64,000 nucleotides of DNA from Enhygromyxa salina (GCF_002994635.1 NZ_PVNL01000058.1:1-64000); one strand, 5' to 3'; shown: positions 33,557-42,866, counted from the stretch's first letter. Notes: generated from the sequence alone by a model not told the origin. Made by a program: numbers and translations.

Positions 33557-36500
33557 GCGGCGTGGCCACGATGCTCACCATGCTCAGCATGTCCGCGTGG
33601 ATGTGGCTGGGCTGGGCGCCGCCCGACATACCCGCTGACATCGATCCCGACTCGCTCGACTCACTCGACGCGCTCGAAGACTACGGCTTCGATCCTGGTG
33701 ACTCACTCGCGGACGGGATCCCCGACAGCCTCGCCGACGCCGAGCGGCAGCTCGCGCCGATGATCGCCGAGTTCCTCGACGCGGGGGCCGCCCGCGTGGT
33801 GATGCCGCTGGTTGCGATCGCGCTCGTACTGCTGCTCGCAGGCTTGATCCGCCGCCGCTTCGCCGCCCCGCCCGACGCCCCGAGCCCCGGCCCCGCAGCC
33901 GCGGCGGCCTCGCTGGTGTGCGTGGGCGTCTACATGTTTGGTCGCGCGGTCGATCCGCTGTTGGCCTCGCTGATGCGCCGACCGGAGTGGCTCGCCGAGT
34001 CCGCGTGGGCACAGATCGGGTGGTTCGAGTGGAAGCTGCTCGGCCGCCCGTGGGCCTGGGGGGCGCTACCGCTGGCCGAGCACCCCGGCCTGGCGATCCT
34101 CGTGCACGTGTTCGTGTGGGCGCTGGCGTGGTCGTTGATCCGGTTCGTGCTCGACTGGGTATGGGCGGCCGGGCTGCGCTGGAGCGAGCCGCGAGGCGGG
34201 CCATCGCGCGCAAACCAGCTGCCCTGGTACTTCGCGTGGGTCGGCTCCTCGACCACCCGCCGGGCTGATCGCCGCTTTCGTCGTTGGCTGGGACCGATCG
34301 TCTGCTTGGTGATCCCGCTTCACCTGCTCGCGGGCATGCGCCTGGCCGAGAACCCGGGCGTGCTCCCAGCCCCCGGCGCGTGGGTGACGGGCGGGCTGTT
34401 ACTGTGGACGCTGGCGTTTCATCTGCTGGTCGCGGGCCGGCCACCCGCCGCAGACAAGCCCGCCGCTGCCGACGATGACGACCCCGAGGACGAGCAACAG
34501 ACTCGTCGCATGGCCCCGCTCGCCCGGCTCCACGCGGCCCTCGAGCAGCTGCGGCCCGGCGTGCAGCTCGAGGCCCTCGAGCACCGCGAGCAGGTGCCGG
34601 GCCGCCGCGCGGAGTTTCCCGTAGCGATCGCGCCCCTGGTCCGCGAGATCTTCGAGGATCTGACCGGCGAGCAGCGCCCGTGGGCCCACCAAGCCGAGCT
34701 GCTCGACCACCTCGGCGAGCTGTGGCGGATGCAGGCGGCCCCCGAGCGCGGCGAGGTCCCCACCCTCGAAGAAGAGCACGCGGCCTCGGTCGTCAGCCAG
34801 GCGCACGGCTCGACCCCGCACGCGCTGGTGCTCGCCGCGGAGGGCTCGGGCCGGACCACGCTGACGCTGCTAGCTGCCCTCCACGTGTTCTTTGATCGCG
34901 GCGCGACCTCGCTGGTGATCGTCCGCGATCGAGACCAGGCCACGCGCTGGGCCAAGACCCTCGAGCGCGCGCTGCTGGGCTCCTCGGCCCGCTGGAACGT
35001 GCTGGTGTGTGTGGCTGGCGAGGATCTCACGCCCGCGCTGGTCGCCGGGCGGACGCCCGCGATCGTGGTCGCCGATCTCGAGGCGTGCGAGGCCGAGGTC
35101 CTGTGTGATCCCCGAACCGACGAGCTGTTCGGGCGGCTCGGGCTGATCGTCGCGGACGACGTCGACGGGTTCACGGGCGTGGCCGAGATGCACCTGCAGC
35201 TGTGCGTCCGCAGGCTGTGGGCGCTGCTCGATCGTCTGCACCGCGCCCCCTACCCCGCCGCGCTGCTGGCGACCGCGGCGGCCGGCGCCAGCGGCATGGA
35301 CGCGTGGGCCAAGCACGTGCTCGCCGTGCCGATGCGCCTGTTCGCGGAGGATGCTTCGCCCAGTCGCGCGCGCGTGCTGCTGCGGCGGCGCGATCTCGTC
35401 GACGGGCTCGGCGTCGACATCCCGCTGAACGTGCTCGCGCAGGCCTGCGATCGCGCGCAGCTGCCCTGGCACCTGCGCCTGGCCGGCGACGCCGAGCGCC
35501 GGGTCAGGCGCGCGGGCTTCGATCTCGGCAACCTTCGTCGCCACCACTGCGACGATCCGCGCGCGGCCGCGATCGTGATCGTCGAGGGCACCTACCCAGA
35601 CGTGCGCCGCGAGGCCGCGCGCCTGGCCCACGCGGGCGTCGGCCTGGACCCCGAGGCGTTTCCACCTCGCAGCCCGGTGGTCCTGGTGCTCGCGCCACCG
35701 GGCGACGAAGAGATGGTGCTGCACGAGGAGGCCGAGGACGCGGTCCACCGTGAGCTGGTCGCCAGCTTGCCCCGCGCCGTGGCGTTGAGCGAGCCGCGGG
35801 TGGTTCGCCAGCGCCACTTCGATCGAGCGATCGGGCGCGAGCAGGATCTTCGAGCCCTCCGCGACCGGTTCGGGGGGCGCTTCGTCGATGACACCGTGGC
35901 CGGGCTCGGCGACGCGCTGCGGCTGCGCGAGGTCCTCCACATCGATCCGGCGACCGACGATGTCGTGCCCCAGACGTTGCTGCGCGCGGTCAAAGAAGGC
36001 GCGCTGGGCCAGCCGATCGACGCCCGCTGCGTCAGCGATCGCAGCTCGCGGGCCGAGGTCGTCGACGCCGGCACCTCCGAGGTGCTGCTGACGATCGACG
36101 CCGCGATCGCGCGGGCCGTGTACCCACCCGGCCGGATCTTCTTGCACCCGCGTGGGCGATTCATGATCATCGACGATCAAGCCCAAGGTCCAGGCGCGCG
36201 CGAGCTCCGGGCCGAGCAGATCGGCGGGCGCGAGCGGACCACCAATGATCGCAGCGTGACTGTCGAGCTCGAGAGCGCGACCGCCGAGGGCCGGCCGCAG
36301 TGGACCGATCGGCAGTTCGGTGGTCGCACGCTGCCGGTCTGGCTCACCCACGCGCAGATCACCGAGTCGCTGCACGGCGTGCGTCGGTTCGCGCCGGGGC
36401 CGGTGCTGGTCGATCAACGCATCTACGAGCGACCGCTCGAGGTCCGCTACGGGACCGAGGTGTGCCTGATCGACACGAGCGTCGACACCAGCGTCGACAC

Positions 36501-37587
36501 CAGTCAGCCCCAGCCCGTCCAGTCGCCGACTGACGACGCGCTGATCCCCCTCGCCGCCGCGCTGCGCATGATCATCCCTGGCTACCTGCGCGCGGCGGTC
36601 GAGCTGGTCGACGTCGATCTCGTCGACATCGACGGTCGCCGCGCGCTGTGCATCTTCGATCGAACCGCGGGCGGCAGCGGCTTCGCACGCCACGTGTGCG
36701 AGCGCGGGCTTCGGGACCTGCTCGAGCTCGCCCGCCTGGCGCTCGAGCGCTGCGTCGGGCCCGAGTTCGCGCGCATGCGTCACATCCACGACCGAGCGCC
36801 GCGCTCGGATCTCAGCCGCTGGCGGGTCGGCGAGGCGCTCGCTTGGCTCGACGCGGTGCTCGACGCCCCGCCGCCCCGCCACACCGACGAGGCCGAGCCC
36901 GAGCTCGGGGGTCCACGCGTCGAGTTCACGCCGGGTGAGGGCGTCGGGGATCTCGGCCGACTGTGGATCTCGCGGACCGGCCGGACCGACGATCTGGTCT
37001 GGACCCGGCACAGCTGGTGGTCGCCGATCCCGATCGCCGGCCATCCCCGCGGCAAGCTCAATTTCGACGTCGCCGTCGAGCGCCCCGCGATCGCTGCCGC
37101 CCGCCGGCGGGCGATCGCCGTCGCCGGCCAGCTGGTCCTGCGATCCGAGCGCCTGGACCACGGCTCGAGCGAGGCTCACGAGCACATGCTCGAGGCCGAT
37201 CGCGGCGACCTCGAGCCGATCCGCAGCACGCTCGCGCGGCTGTGCGGCGACGCGCTGGTCGAGACAGTGCTCGCGCTGGTCGCGGCGATCCCGATCAGCC
37301 CGCGACCGATGACCGTCGCCGACCGTGGCCCGCTCGCCGTGCTCGCCCGTCGCCGGGCCGACCTCGACGCCAAGCTCCTGCTCGCCTGCGCGCTGCTGCC
37401 CAGCTCGACCAGCGCGAGCATCGTGACCGGGCCCGAGGACCAGGCGTGGATCAGGGTCGACCACGGCCACCGCGAGGGCGACCCCGCGAGCGTGAAGACC
37501 TGGGCGCTCGACGGGCCGCGACCTGTACTGGTCGATGAAGAGCCGGCTCGTCGGGCGACGATGGTTTTGGATCTGCGAGAAGAGTAG
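33553..37587 (+). CDS. Membrane-tethered MrfA/DUF1998-type helicase with degenerate motifs (system component 4)
   Basis: 1344 aa, start overlapping the previous stop (ATGA). Five membrane segments at about 82-100, 115-137, 180-203, 247-266 and 275-295. From 350 on it follows an MrfA/YprA-type SF2 helicase in order: RPWAHQAELLDHL (Q-like motif), AAEGSGRTT at 428-436 (motif I with Arg434 for Lys), LIVADDVDGF at 531-540 (motif II, DDVD for DExH) followed by MHLQLCVRRL as in the family, ATAAAG for SAT, and a C-terminal DUF1998-like ALCIFDRTAGGSGFARHV at 1031-1048. The terminal Cys cluster of MrfA is missing. ATPase and unwinding activity look lost or weak. I know no described membrane-bound member. 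Confidence 0.65.
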   Translation: MSGVATMLTMLSMSAWMWLGWAPPDIPADIDPDSLDSLDALEDYGFDPGDSLADGIPDSLADAERQLAPMIAEFLDAGAARVVMPLVAIALVLLLAGLIRRRFAAPPDAPSPGPAAAAASLVCVGVYMFGRAVDPLLASLMRRPEWLAESAWAQIGWFEWKLLGRPWAWGALPLAEHPGLAILVHVFVWALAWSLIRFVLDWVWAAGLRWSEPRGGPSRANQLPWYFAWVGSSTTRRADRRFRRWLGPIVCLVIPLHLLAGMRLAENPGVLPAPGAWVTGGLLLWTLAFHLLVAGRPPAADKPAAADDDDPEDEQQTRRMAPLARLHAALEQLRPGVQLEALEHREQVPGRRAEFPVAIAPLVREIFEDLTGEQRPWAHQAELLDHLGELWRMQAAPERGEVPTLEEEHAASVVSQAHGSTPHALVLAAEGSGRTTLTLLAALHVFFDRGATSLVIVRDRDQATRWAKTLERALLGSSARWNVLVCVAGEDLTPALVAGRTPAIVVADLEACEAEVLCDPRTDELFGRLGLIVADDVDGFTGVAEMHLQLCVRRLWALLDRLHRAPYPAALLATAAAGASGMDAWAKHVLAVPMRLFAEDASPSRARVLLRRRDLVDGLGVDIPLNVLAQACDRAQLPWHLRLAGDAERRVRRAGFDLGNLRRHHCDDPRAAAIVIVEGTYPDVRREAARLAHAGVGLDPEAFPPRSPVVLVLAPPGDEEMVLHEEAEDAVHRELVASLPRAVALSEPRVVRQRHFDRAIGREQDLRALRDRFGGRFVDDTVAGLGDALRLREVLHIDPATDDVVPQTLLRAVKEGALGQPIDARCVSDRSSRAEVVDAGTSEVLLTIDAAIARAVYPPGRIFLHPRGRFMIIDDQAQGPGARELRAEQIGGRERTTNDRSVTVELESATAEGRPQWTDRQFGGRTLPVWLTHAQITESLHGVRRFAPGPVLVDQRIYERPLEVRYGTEVCLIDTSVDTSVDTSQPQPVQSPTDDALIPLAAALRMIIPGYLRAAVELVDVDLVDIDGRRALCIFDRTAGGSGFARHVCERGLRDLLELARLALERCVGPEFARMRHIHDRAPRSDLSRWRVGEALAWLDAVLDAPPPRHTDEAEPELGGPRVEFTPGEGVGDLGRLWISRTGRTDDLVWTRHSWWSPIPIAGHPRGKLNFDVAVERPAIAAARRRAIAVAGQLVLRSERLDHGSSEAHEHMLEADRGDLEPIRSTLARLCGDALVETVLALVAAIPISPRPMTVADRGPLAVLARRRADLDAKLLLACALLPSSTSASIVTGPEDQAWIRVDHGHREGDPASVKTWALDGPRPVLVDEEPARRATMVLDLREE

Positions 37588-37600
37588 TTCGCGTGACCCG

Positions 37601-37764
37601 AGCTGATACCAGCCCGCTGCCCCCTGGTGAACCGGTCCAGCAATCGCGCCTGCAAGTGGGCCAGAAGCCTGGCCCAAGCTGATAACACCCCGCTACCCCC
37701 CGGTGAACCGGTCCAGCAATCGCGCCTGCAAGTGGGCCAGAAGCCTGGCCCAAGCTGATAACGG
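37601..37764. repeat. 76-bp tandem duplication carrying the hairpin repeat
   Basis: Two copies of a 76-base unit (37601-37676 and 37677-37752, differing at a few sites) plus a 12-base partial third. Each holds GGGCCAG-AAGC-CTGGCCC (37658-37675 and 37734-37751) followed by AAGCTGATA. It begins 13 bases after the stop of the helicase-like gene and separates the four-gene run from the LRR gene. Likely terminator. Confidence 0.85.
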
Positions 37765-37832
37765 TCTTGATGCAACGATCATCGCCAGGCTGCGTTGCCC
37801 AACGAGCCGGCCCCACGTGGGCACCCACCAAC

Positions 37833-38870
37833 ATGCGACACCACCCACGTCTCGCCGTCTCGTTGCTCCCCCTCATCTGCGCTGCGTGTGTGGCGGGCTC
37901 CGACGCTGGCGCCTCTGCATCTACATCGCCGGGGGTCCCGGTGGCTCAGTTGCAGCTGGCCCAAGCGAGCGCCGACCACCAGTCCGAGGCTGCCCCGCGC
38001 GAGCCGAGCCAGCCGAGTCCGCCGAGCCAGCTGATCACGGTCGTCCCCCTGACCCAACCGGATGTGCTGCAAATCGACGGCTTCGCGCCGGCCAAGACCG
38101 ACGCGCCGCTGGTGGCCGCGGCGGTCGACCTCGATCACTACCAGCTCGGCGGGCCCTCGATCACCAAGATCCCGCTCGGCGCCAGCCAGGACACGATCGT
38201 CGCCGCGCTCGCGGAGGTCGACGGGCTGCGCAACCTCAACCTGGGCGGCACCCAGATCGTCGACCTGCAGCACATCGCCAAGCTGCAGGCGGTCGAGCAC
38301 CTGATCTTGTGGGACACGTACGTGGTCGACCTCGCCCCGATCCGCGGGTTCGACAAGCTCTCGACCCTCGACATCCGCGGGACTGGGGTCCAGGATCTCG
38401 ACCCGATCGCGCGCGCGGTCGACATGACGCAGCTGCTGGCGAGTGAGACCAACGTCGCTGACATCTCCGCGCTGACCAAGCTCGACAAGCTCGAGGTCAT
38501 CGATCTCGCCGACACCAGCGTTCGGGATCTGGCGCCGCTGCGCAACCTCGAGCAGCTCCGGGTCCTGCGCCTGGACCACACCAAAGTGACGAGCGTCCGC
38601 TCGCTCGCGAGTCTGCCGCGGCTCGAGGTCCTCTCGCTCGACGGCACCGGCGTGCGCGACGTTCGCCCCCTGCTGGGTCTCACGCGGCTCGACACGCTGT
38701 CACTGGCGAACACGCCGCTCGTGGACATCGAGCCGCTCGCCGCCATGCAACAGCTGCGCACCCTCGATCTGCGCGGCACACGGGCCAGCGCGAAACAGAT
38801 CGCGGATCTCGAGGGCGCGATGCCGTTCACGCTGGTGCTCGATGACGCCTGGAAGCGCGAGAAGGACTGA
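37833..38870 (+). CDS. Leucine-rich-repeat lipoprotein
   Basis: 345 aa, ATG at 37833, which puts the lipobox LICAAC at the end of a 20-residue signal. A Ser/Pro/Gln-rich linker is followed by nine consecutive 22-residue leucine-rich repeats of the internalin/SDS22 kind (for example LRNLNLGGTQIVDLQHIAKL, LEVLSLDGTGVRDVRPLLGL), with a conserved D-[LVI]-x-P/x-[LI] turn in each. The fold should be a short curved solenoid for protein binding on the cell surface or in the periplasm. It is separated from the upstream four-gene run by tandem hairpin repeats and so is probably a separate unit. Confidence 0.8.
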   Translation: MRHHPRLAVSLLPLICAACVAGSDAGASASTSPGVPVAQLQLAQASADHQSEAAPREPSQPSPPSQLITVVPLTQPDVLQIDGFAPAKTDAPLVAAAVDLDHYQLGGPSITKIPLGASQDTIVAALAEVDGLRNLNLGGTQIVDLQHIAKLQAVEHLILWDTYVVDLAPIRGFDKLSTLDIRGTGVQDLDPIARAVDMTQLLASETNVADISALTKLDKLEVIDLADTSVRDLAPLRNLEQLRVLRLDHTKVTSVRSLASLPRLEVLSLDGTGVRDVRPLLGLTRLDTLSLANTPLVDIEPLAAMQQLRTLDLRGTRASAKQIADLEGAMPFTLVLDDAWKREKD

Positions 38871-38942
38871 GCACAGAGGCGCGCGTTTCATGGCACCATC
38901 GGGTGGTCGCGCGCGTGCGCGCGGCGAGTCCTCGCCACCCTC

Positions 38943-41033
38943 ATGAGCGCGCTCGACCCTCAACGCATCCTCGCGGCGATCCAGGTCGTACACGATCGCT
39001 TCGTGTCCGATCGCAACGACACCGCCCGCGGCGAGGTGCTCGCGGCCGCGCTGACCGGGGTCCTCGAGCTGACCGACAGCGCGATCGGCTTCATCGCCCG
39101 GATCCGCACGATCAGCACCGGATCGGTGCTGAGCCCCGAGTGCGTGCTGGCAATTGACACTCAGCGCCATGCCAAGGTCGTCAAGTGGCTGCAAGATACG
39201 CTCGCGGCCGGGGCCACCGGCGAGACCATCCCGCGCCCGCTCGCGAACCTGGCCCGCACGACCGAGCCGCTGCTGTTGGACTACGAGCCGCGCCTGCCGG
39301 CGCTCGACAACCTGATGGCGATCCCGCTGTCCCGCCACGGGCGACGCTGGCAGCCGGTTGCGATCCTCGCCGTCGCCAACCGGCCGGGCGGCTTCCACTC
39401 GAACCTCGTCGCTCCGCTCGCGCCGCTGCTCAGCGCCTGCGGGACCGTGCTCAAGGCCTACGAAGACGCCGACGAGCGGGCCGCCCGCGAGGCCGAGCTC
39501 GAGCGATCCGAGCAACGGTTTCGCACCTTCATGGATGCCTCGCCGTGCATCGCCTACATCACGGATCCCGAGCGTCGGGTGGTCTGGGCCAGCCGCGCGT
39601 TCGCCCAGCAATTTCAGATCGACGTCAACGCCGCGATCGGTCGGGCCGAGGATGATCTGCTGCCGGGCGGGATGGCGGCGCGCACGGGCGTGATCCACGA
39701 GCAGGCCCGGGTGGCCGATGGGTTCGTCGACATGCTCGAGCCGATCGTCGATGCCAACGGCGCGGTCCACTGGTGGCAGGGCGCCAAGTTTCCGATCGAC
39801 GGGGCCGCGGGCGAGCGCCTGGTCGGCAGCCTGGCCCTCGATGTGTCCGACAACGTGCGGATGACCGAGACCCTGCGCGAGCGCGAGGCCGCGCTCGCCG
39901 AGTCGCAGGAGCTCGCGCGCCTGGGCCGATGGAACTGGGTGCTCGAGACCAACAAGCTGACCTGGGACTCGCAGTTCGAGCGGCTGTGCGGGCGCCCCAG
40001 CGGCGACGCGATGGGCATCGAGGATCTGCTCGACCTCCTGCACCCCGACGACATCGCCCCGACCCGCCGCGCGCTCGACAAGCTGATCGACGACGAGGCC
40101 CGGCTCAACCTCGAGCACCGGCTGCTGGTCGACGGGGAGATCCGCGAGCTGTTCGTCGTGGCTCGGGTCCGGCGCGAGCTCGAAGAGGGCGCGGTCGTGC
40201 TCGGCGTGGCCCAGGACGTCAGCGATCGGCGCAAGCTCGAGCGCTCGCGCCGAGAGCTCGACAGCAAGGCCCGCAAGTTCGAGAGCTTGTCGGTGCTCAC
40301 CGGCGGCATGGCCCACGAGTTCAGCAGCTTGCTGGCCGGGATCCTGGGCAACGCCGGGATCGCCCTCGACGACATGGATCACGAGAGCCTCGCGGCGGTG
40401 TGCGTGCAAGACATCGAAGCGGCGGCCGAGCGCGCGACCGAGCTGACCCAGCAGATGTTGGCGTTCTCGGGCCGCGGTCAATTTGTCCCCGAGGAATTCG
40501 AGCTCAGCTCGCTGATCACCGACTTCGCCGAGGTCCTCCACGCTGCGATCTCCGAGTCGGTCAGCATCCGTCTGTCCCTGCACCCGGATCTGCCCGAGAT
40601 CGAGGCGGATCGGGCCCAGCTGCGCCAGCTGATCATGAACCTGGTCGTCAACGGATCCGAGGCGATCGGTCCGGTCGCGGGCGAGCTGACGCTGTCGACC
40701 GGCGTCGACGAATTCGGCCCGGAGCTGCTGGCGACCCTGGTCGAGCGGCCCGAATTCGGGCCAGGCACGTACGTGTGGCTCGAGCTGCGCGACACCGGGT
40801 CGGGCATGGATCACGCCACCCAAGCGCGGATCTTCGAGCCCTTCTTCTCGACCAAGCTGGCCGGCCGCGGGCTCGGGCTGCCGGCGGTGCGCGGGATCGT
40901 CCGCAGCCACGGGGGCGGGATCCTGGTCGAGAGCGCCCCTGGGGCGGGTGCTCGCTTTCGTGTGTTGCTGCCGCCCGCGCGCATTGCAGCAGCGGCGCAG
41001 AGCAGCGAGCGCTGGAGCCGAAACGCGACATAG
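38943..41033 (+). CDS. Soluble GAF-PAS-PAS sensor histidine kinase
   Basis: 696 aa, ATG at 38943. No membrane span. Residues about 20-170 are GAF-like (GVLELTDSAIGFIARI, LMAIPLSRHG, AILAVANRPGGF); PAS1 at about 190-305; PAS2 with PAC at about 325-430. The phospho-acceptor is His458 in GGMAHEFSSLLAGILGNA, a variant of the common GGIAHDFNNLL box. The ATPase domain has N-box NLVVNGSEA (Asn570), DTGSGMD (Asp617) and FEPFFSTK...GRGLGLPAV. No receiver domain and no adjacent response regulator, so it is an orphan kinase with an unknown signal. Confidence 0.85.
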   Translation: MSALDPQRILAAIQVVHDRFVSDRNDTARGEVLAAALTGVLELTDSAIGFIARIRTISTGSVLSPECVLAIDTQRHAKVVKWLQDTLAAGATGETIPRPLANLARTTEPLLLDYEPRLPALDNLMAIPLSRHGRRWQPVAILAVANRPGGFHSNLVAPLAPLLSACGTVLKAYEDADERAAREAELERSEQRFRTFMDASPCIAYITDPERRVVWASRAFAQQFQIDVNAAIGRAEDDLLPGGMAARTGVIHEQARVADGFVDMLEPIVDANGAVHWWQGAKFPIDGAAGERLVGSLALDVSDNVRMTETLREREAALAESQELARLGRWNWVLETNKLTWDSQFERLCGRPSGDAMGIEDLLDLLHPDDIAPTRRALDKLIDDEARLNLEHRLLVDGEIRELFVVARVRRELEEGAVVLGVAQDVSDRRKLERSRRELDSKARKFESLSVLTGGMAHEFSSLLAGILGNAGIALDDMDHESLAAVCVQDIEAAAERATELTQQMLAFSGRGQFVPEEFELSSLITDFAEVLHAAISESVSIRLSLHPDLPEIEADRAQLRQLIMNLVVNGSEAIGPVAGELTLSTGVDEFGPELLATLVERPEFGPGTYVWLELRDTGSGMDHATQARIFEPFFSTKLAGRGLGLPAVRGIVRSHGGGILVESAPGAGARFRVLLPPARIAAAAQSSERWSRNAT

Positions 41034-41095
41034 GGGTTGTTTTTAAACCAGCCCGAGCGCTGCAAACTCGGCTTGGGCGGGCCGATGGGGAGGGT

Positions 41096-41983
41096 GTGGA
41101 ACCGATCGACCAGCCCTGTCTGTCTCTCACTGGAATTCAGCTCGGGCTCCCAGGTGCCCGCCGCAAGCCGCTCGAGCTCGTTGGGGCGCTGCCAGCGGGG
41201 CCGCGGTTGGCGGTGGTGGGGAGTCGAGCGGCGCATCGCCACGTGCTGCGGGCGCTAGGGCCGATCGTCGAGGCCGCGGGGCTGCGCGGGTGGGCGTTGA
41301 TATCTGGGGGCGCGCTTGGGATCGACGGCGGGGCGCATCGGGCCGCGCTCGAGCGGGGGATCCCGCAGCTCGCGGTGCTGCCGTGTGGGCGCGATCGCGT
41401 GTACCCGCCCAACCACGCGCGCTTGTTCGGTGGGATGGTCGCGTCGGACTGTGCGGGGTTGTTGTTCGCGCATCCGCCGGGAACCGAGACCAACCGCGAG
41501 ATGTTTGCGTCGCGCAACGCGATCGTCGTGGGGCTCGCCGACGCGGTGTTGGTCGCAGAGGCCGGGCTGCGCTCGGGCTCGCGCGGGACCGGGCTGTTGG
41601 GTCTGCGCAAGGGTGTGCCCGTCGCGGTGCTGAGCGGATCCGCAGGGTGTGGCGCGCTGATCGGGGCGGGGGCCCGCGCGCTCGGAGAAGCCCCGCTCGA
41701 CAGCGATCCCGAGCGACTTCGAGCGCTCGGGTGCAGCGTCGGCGCGTGGCTCGACGAGCTCGGCGGAGCGCCCCCAAGCGCAGCCGATCCGATCACCAGC
41801 TGGCCCGCGCACCTGGCCTGGCTGGCCCAGTTGCTCGACGCTGCGGGGCCCGCGGGCGCCACGATCGACGCGATGCCCGACCCGATCCAGGCCGCCGTGG
41901 CCCTGTGTGAGGCCGAGCTGCTCGGCCTGGTCTGCGAGGCCGCAGCCGGACGGTGGTTCGCGCTTGGCCAGCGCCCCTCGTAG
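41096..41983 (+). CDS. dprA: DprA/Smf DNA-processing protein
   Basis: 295 aa from GTG 41096; the start is uncertain because the purine run before it is too close. The Rossmann-like DprA core is clear: LAVVGSRAAHRHVL, LISGGALGIDGGAHRAAL, AVLPCGRDRVYPPNHARLF, FASRNAIVVGLADAVLVAEA and SGSRGTG. A C-terminal winged-helix-like stretch (PDPIQAAVALCEAELLGLV) is present; the N-terminal SAM domain seen in many homologues is not. It binds ssDNA and loads RecA during natural transformation, and may have other roles in non-competent species. It lies 62 bases after the kinase gene. Confidence 0.8.
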   Translation: MEPIDQPCLSLTGIQLGLPGARRKPLELVGALPAGPRLAVVGSRAAHRHVLRALGPIVEAAGLRGWALISGGALGIDGGAHRAALERGIPQLAVLPCGRDRVYPPNHARLFGGMVASDCAGLLFAHPPGTETNREMFASRNAIVVGLADAVLVAEAGLRSGSRGTGLLGLRKGVPVAVLSGSAGCGALIGAGARALGEAPLDSDPERLRALGCSVGAWLDELGGAPPSAADPITSWPAHLAWLAQLLDAAGPAGATIDAMPDPIQAAVALCEAELLGLVCEAAAGRWFALGQRPS

Positions 41984-42038
41984 CGCGCCCCTGATCGTCG
42001 CTTGTCGGATCGCCAGCCACAGAGGACAACCACCCCGC

Positions 42039-42866
42039 GTGCCCCTGCCCTACTTTCAGTCGCGCGGGCTCGCCTGCCTCGCGCACCGGGGCGGGGCAGC
42101 CTCGCACCCCGAGAACACCCTCGAGGCGTTCCGCGCCGGGCTCGACGCTGGCTGCCCGTGGCTCGAGACCGATCTACACATGACCTGCGACGGCCACATC
42201 GTGTGCTTTCACGATGCGCTGCTGCAGCGCACGACCAACGGACACGGTGAGCTCCGGCAGCTCACGCTCGCGCAGCTGCGGCGGCTCGACGCTGGCTACC
42301 ACTTCACCCTCGACGGCCACAGCTACCCGTTTCGCGGCCAGGGCGTGACGATCCCGACCCTCGAGGAGGTCGTCGGGCTCGACGCCGAGGTCCGCGTGAA
42401 CCTCGATATCAAGCAGGCCAAGCCGCCGATCGTCGCGGCGCTGTGGCAGCAGATCGAGACCCTGGGGATCCACGATCGGGTCCTGGTCGGCAGCGAGGAC
42501 CTCGTGTCGCTGCGCGCGTTTCGTCGACTCGCGCGTGGCACGGTCGTGACCTCGGCCTGCACCGCGGAGGTGTTCGCGTTCTGGCTGGCGGCGCGCGCCA
42601 AGCTGAGCGCCAGGGTCCCGATCGACTACGACGCGCTGCAGGTCCCCGTCAGCCACGGCAGCCTGCGGGTCGTCACCGCCGAGTTCGTGCGGGCGGCCCA
42701 CCAGCGCGGCCTGCAGGTCCACGTGTGGACGATCGACGAGCCCGAGCAGATGCGCTGGCTGATCCGGCTGGGCGTCGACGGGATCGTGACGGACCACCCC
42801 AGGCGGCTCGCGCGACTGGCCCGCGAGCTCGGGGTCACGCCCACGACGGCGCGTACGCAGCCGTGA
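42039..42866 (+). CDS. Glycerophosphodiester phosphodiesterase
   Basis: 275 aa, GTG start at 42039 with AGAGGA about 12 bases upstream. The GDPD TIM barrel is plain: AHRGGAASHPENTLEAF with catalytic His and substrate-contacting Arg and Glu, LETDLHMTCDGHIVCFHD with the metal-binding Glu/Asp and second catalytic His, then VNLDIKQ and the C-terminal VHVWTIDEPEQMRWLIRLGVDGIVTDHP. It releases glycerol 3-phosphate from phospholipid headgroups. No signal peptide, so cytoplasmic. The 3' end overlaps the convergent next gene by 32 bases. Confidence 0.9.
   Translation: MPLPYFQSRGLACLAHRGGAASHPENTLEAFRAGLDAGCPWLETDLHMTCDGHIVCFHDALLQRTTNGHGELRQLTLAQLRRLDAGYHFTLDGHSYPFRGQGVTIPTLEEVVGLDAEVRVNLDIKQAKPPIVAALWQQIETLGIHDRVLVGSEDLVSLRAFRRLARGTVVTSACTAEVFAFWLAARAKLSARVPIDYDALQVPVSHGSLRVVTAEFVRAAHQRGLQVHVWTIDEPEQMRWLIRLGVDGIVTDHPRRLARLARELGVTPTTARTQP

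Noticed and set aside
24903..37587. DISARM-like defence island
   Set aside because: DUF1998 and a helicase fold recall DrmA/DrmB, but no methylase, PLD or DrmC-like gene is present and the helicase motifs are degenerate.
33553..37587. Ordinary active DEAD/DEAH helicase
   Set aside because: Motif I Lys, the DExH motif and SAT are all changed, and membrane spans precede the core.
34870..37677. 935-aa open frame on the minus strand
   Set aside because: It is the antisense shadow of the helicase-like gene. Composition is the Arg/Asp/Gly/Leu mix expected from reversed high-GC codons, with no domain pattern.
37601..37764. CRISPR array
   Set aside because: Only two tandem 76-base units with no spacers, and the core is shared with other intergenic repeats.
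38700..40910. 736-aa open frame on the minus strand
   Set aside because: Antisense shadow of the LRR 3' end and the histidine kinase; no domain pattern.
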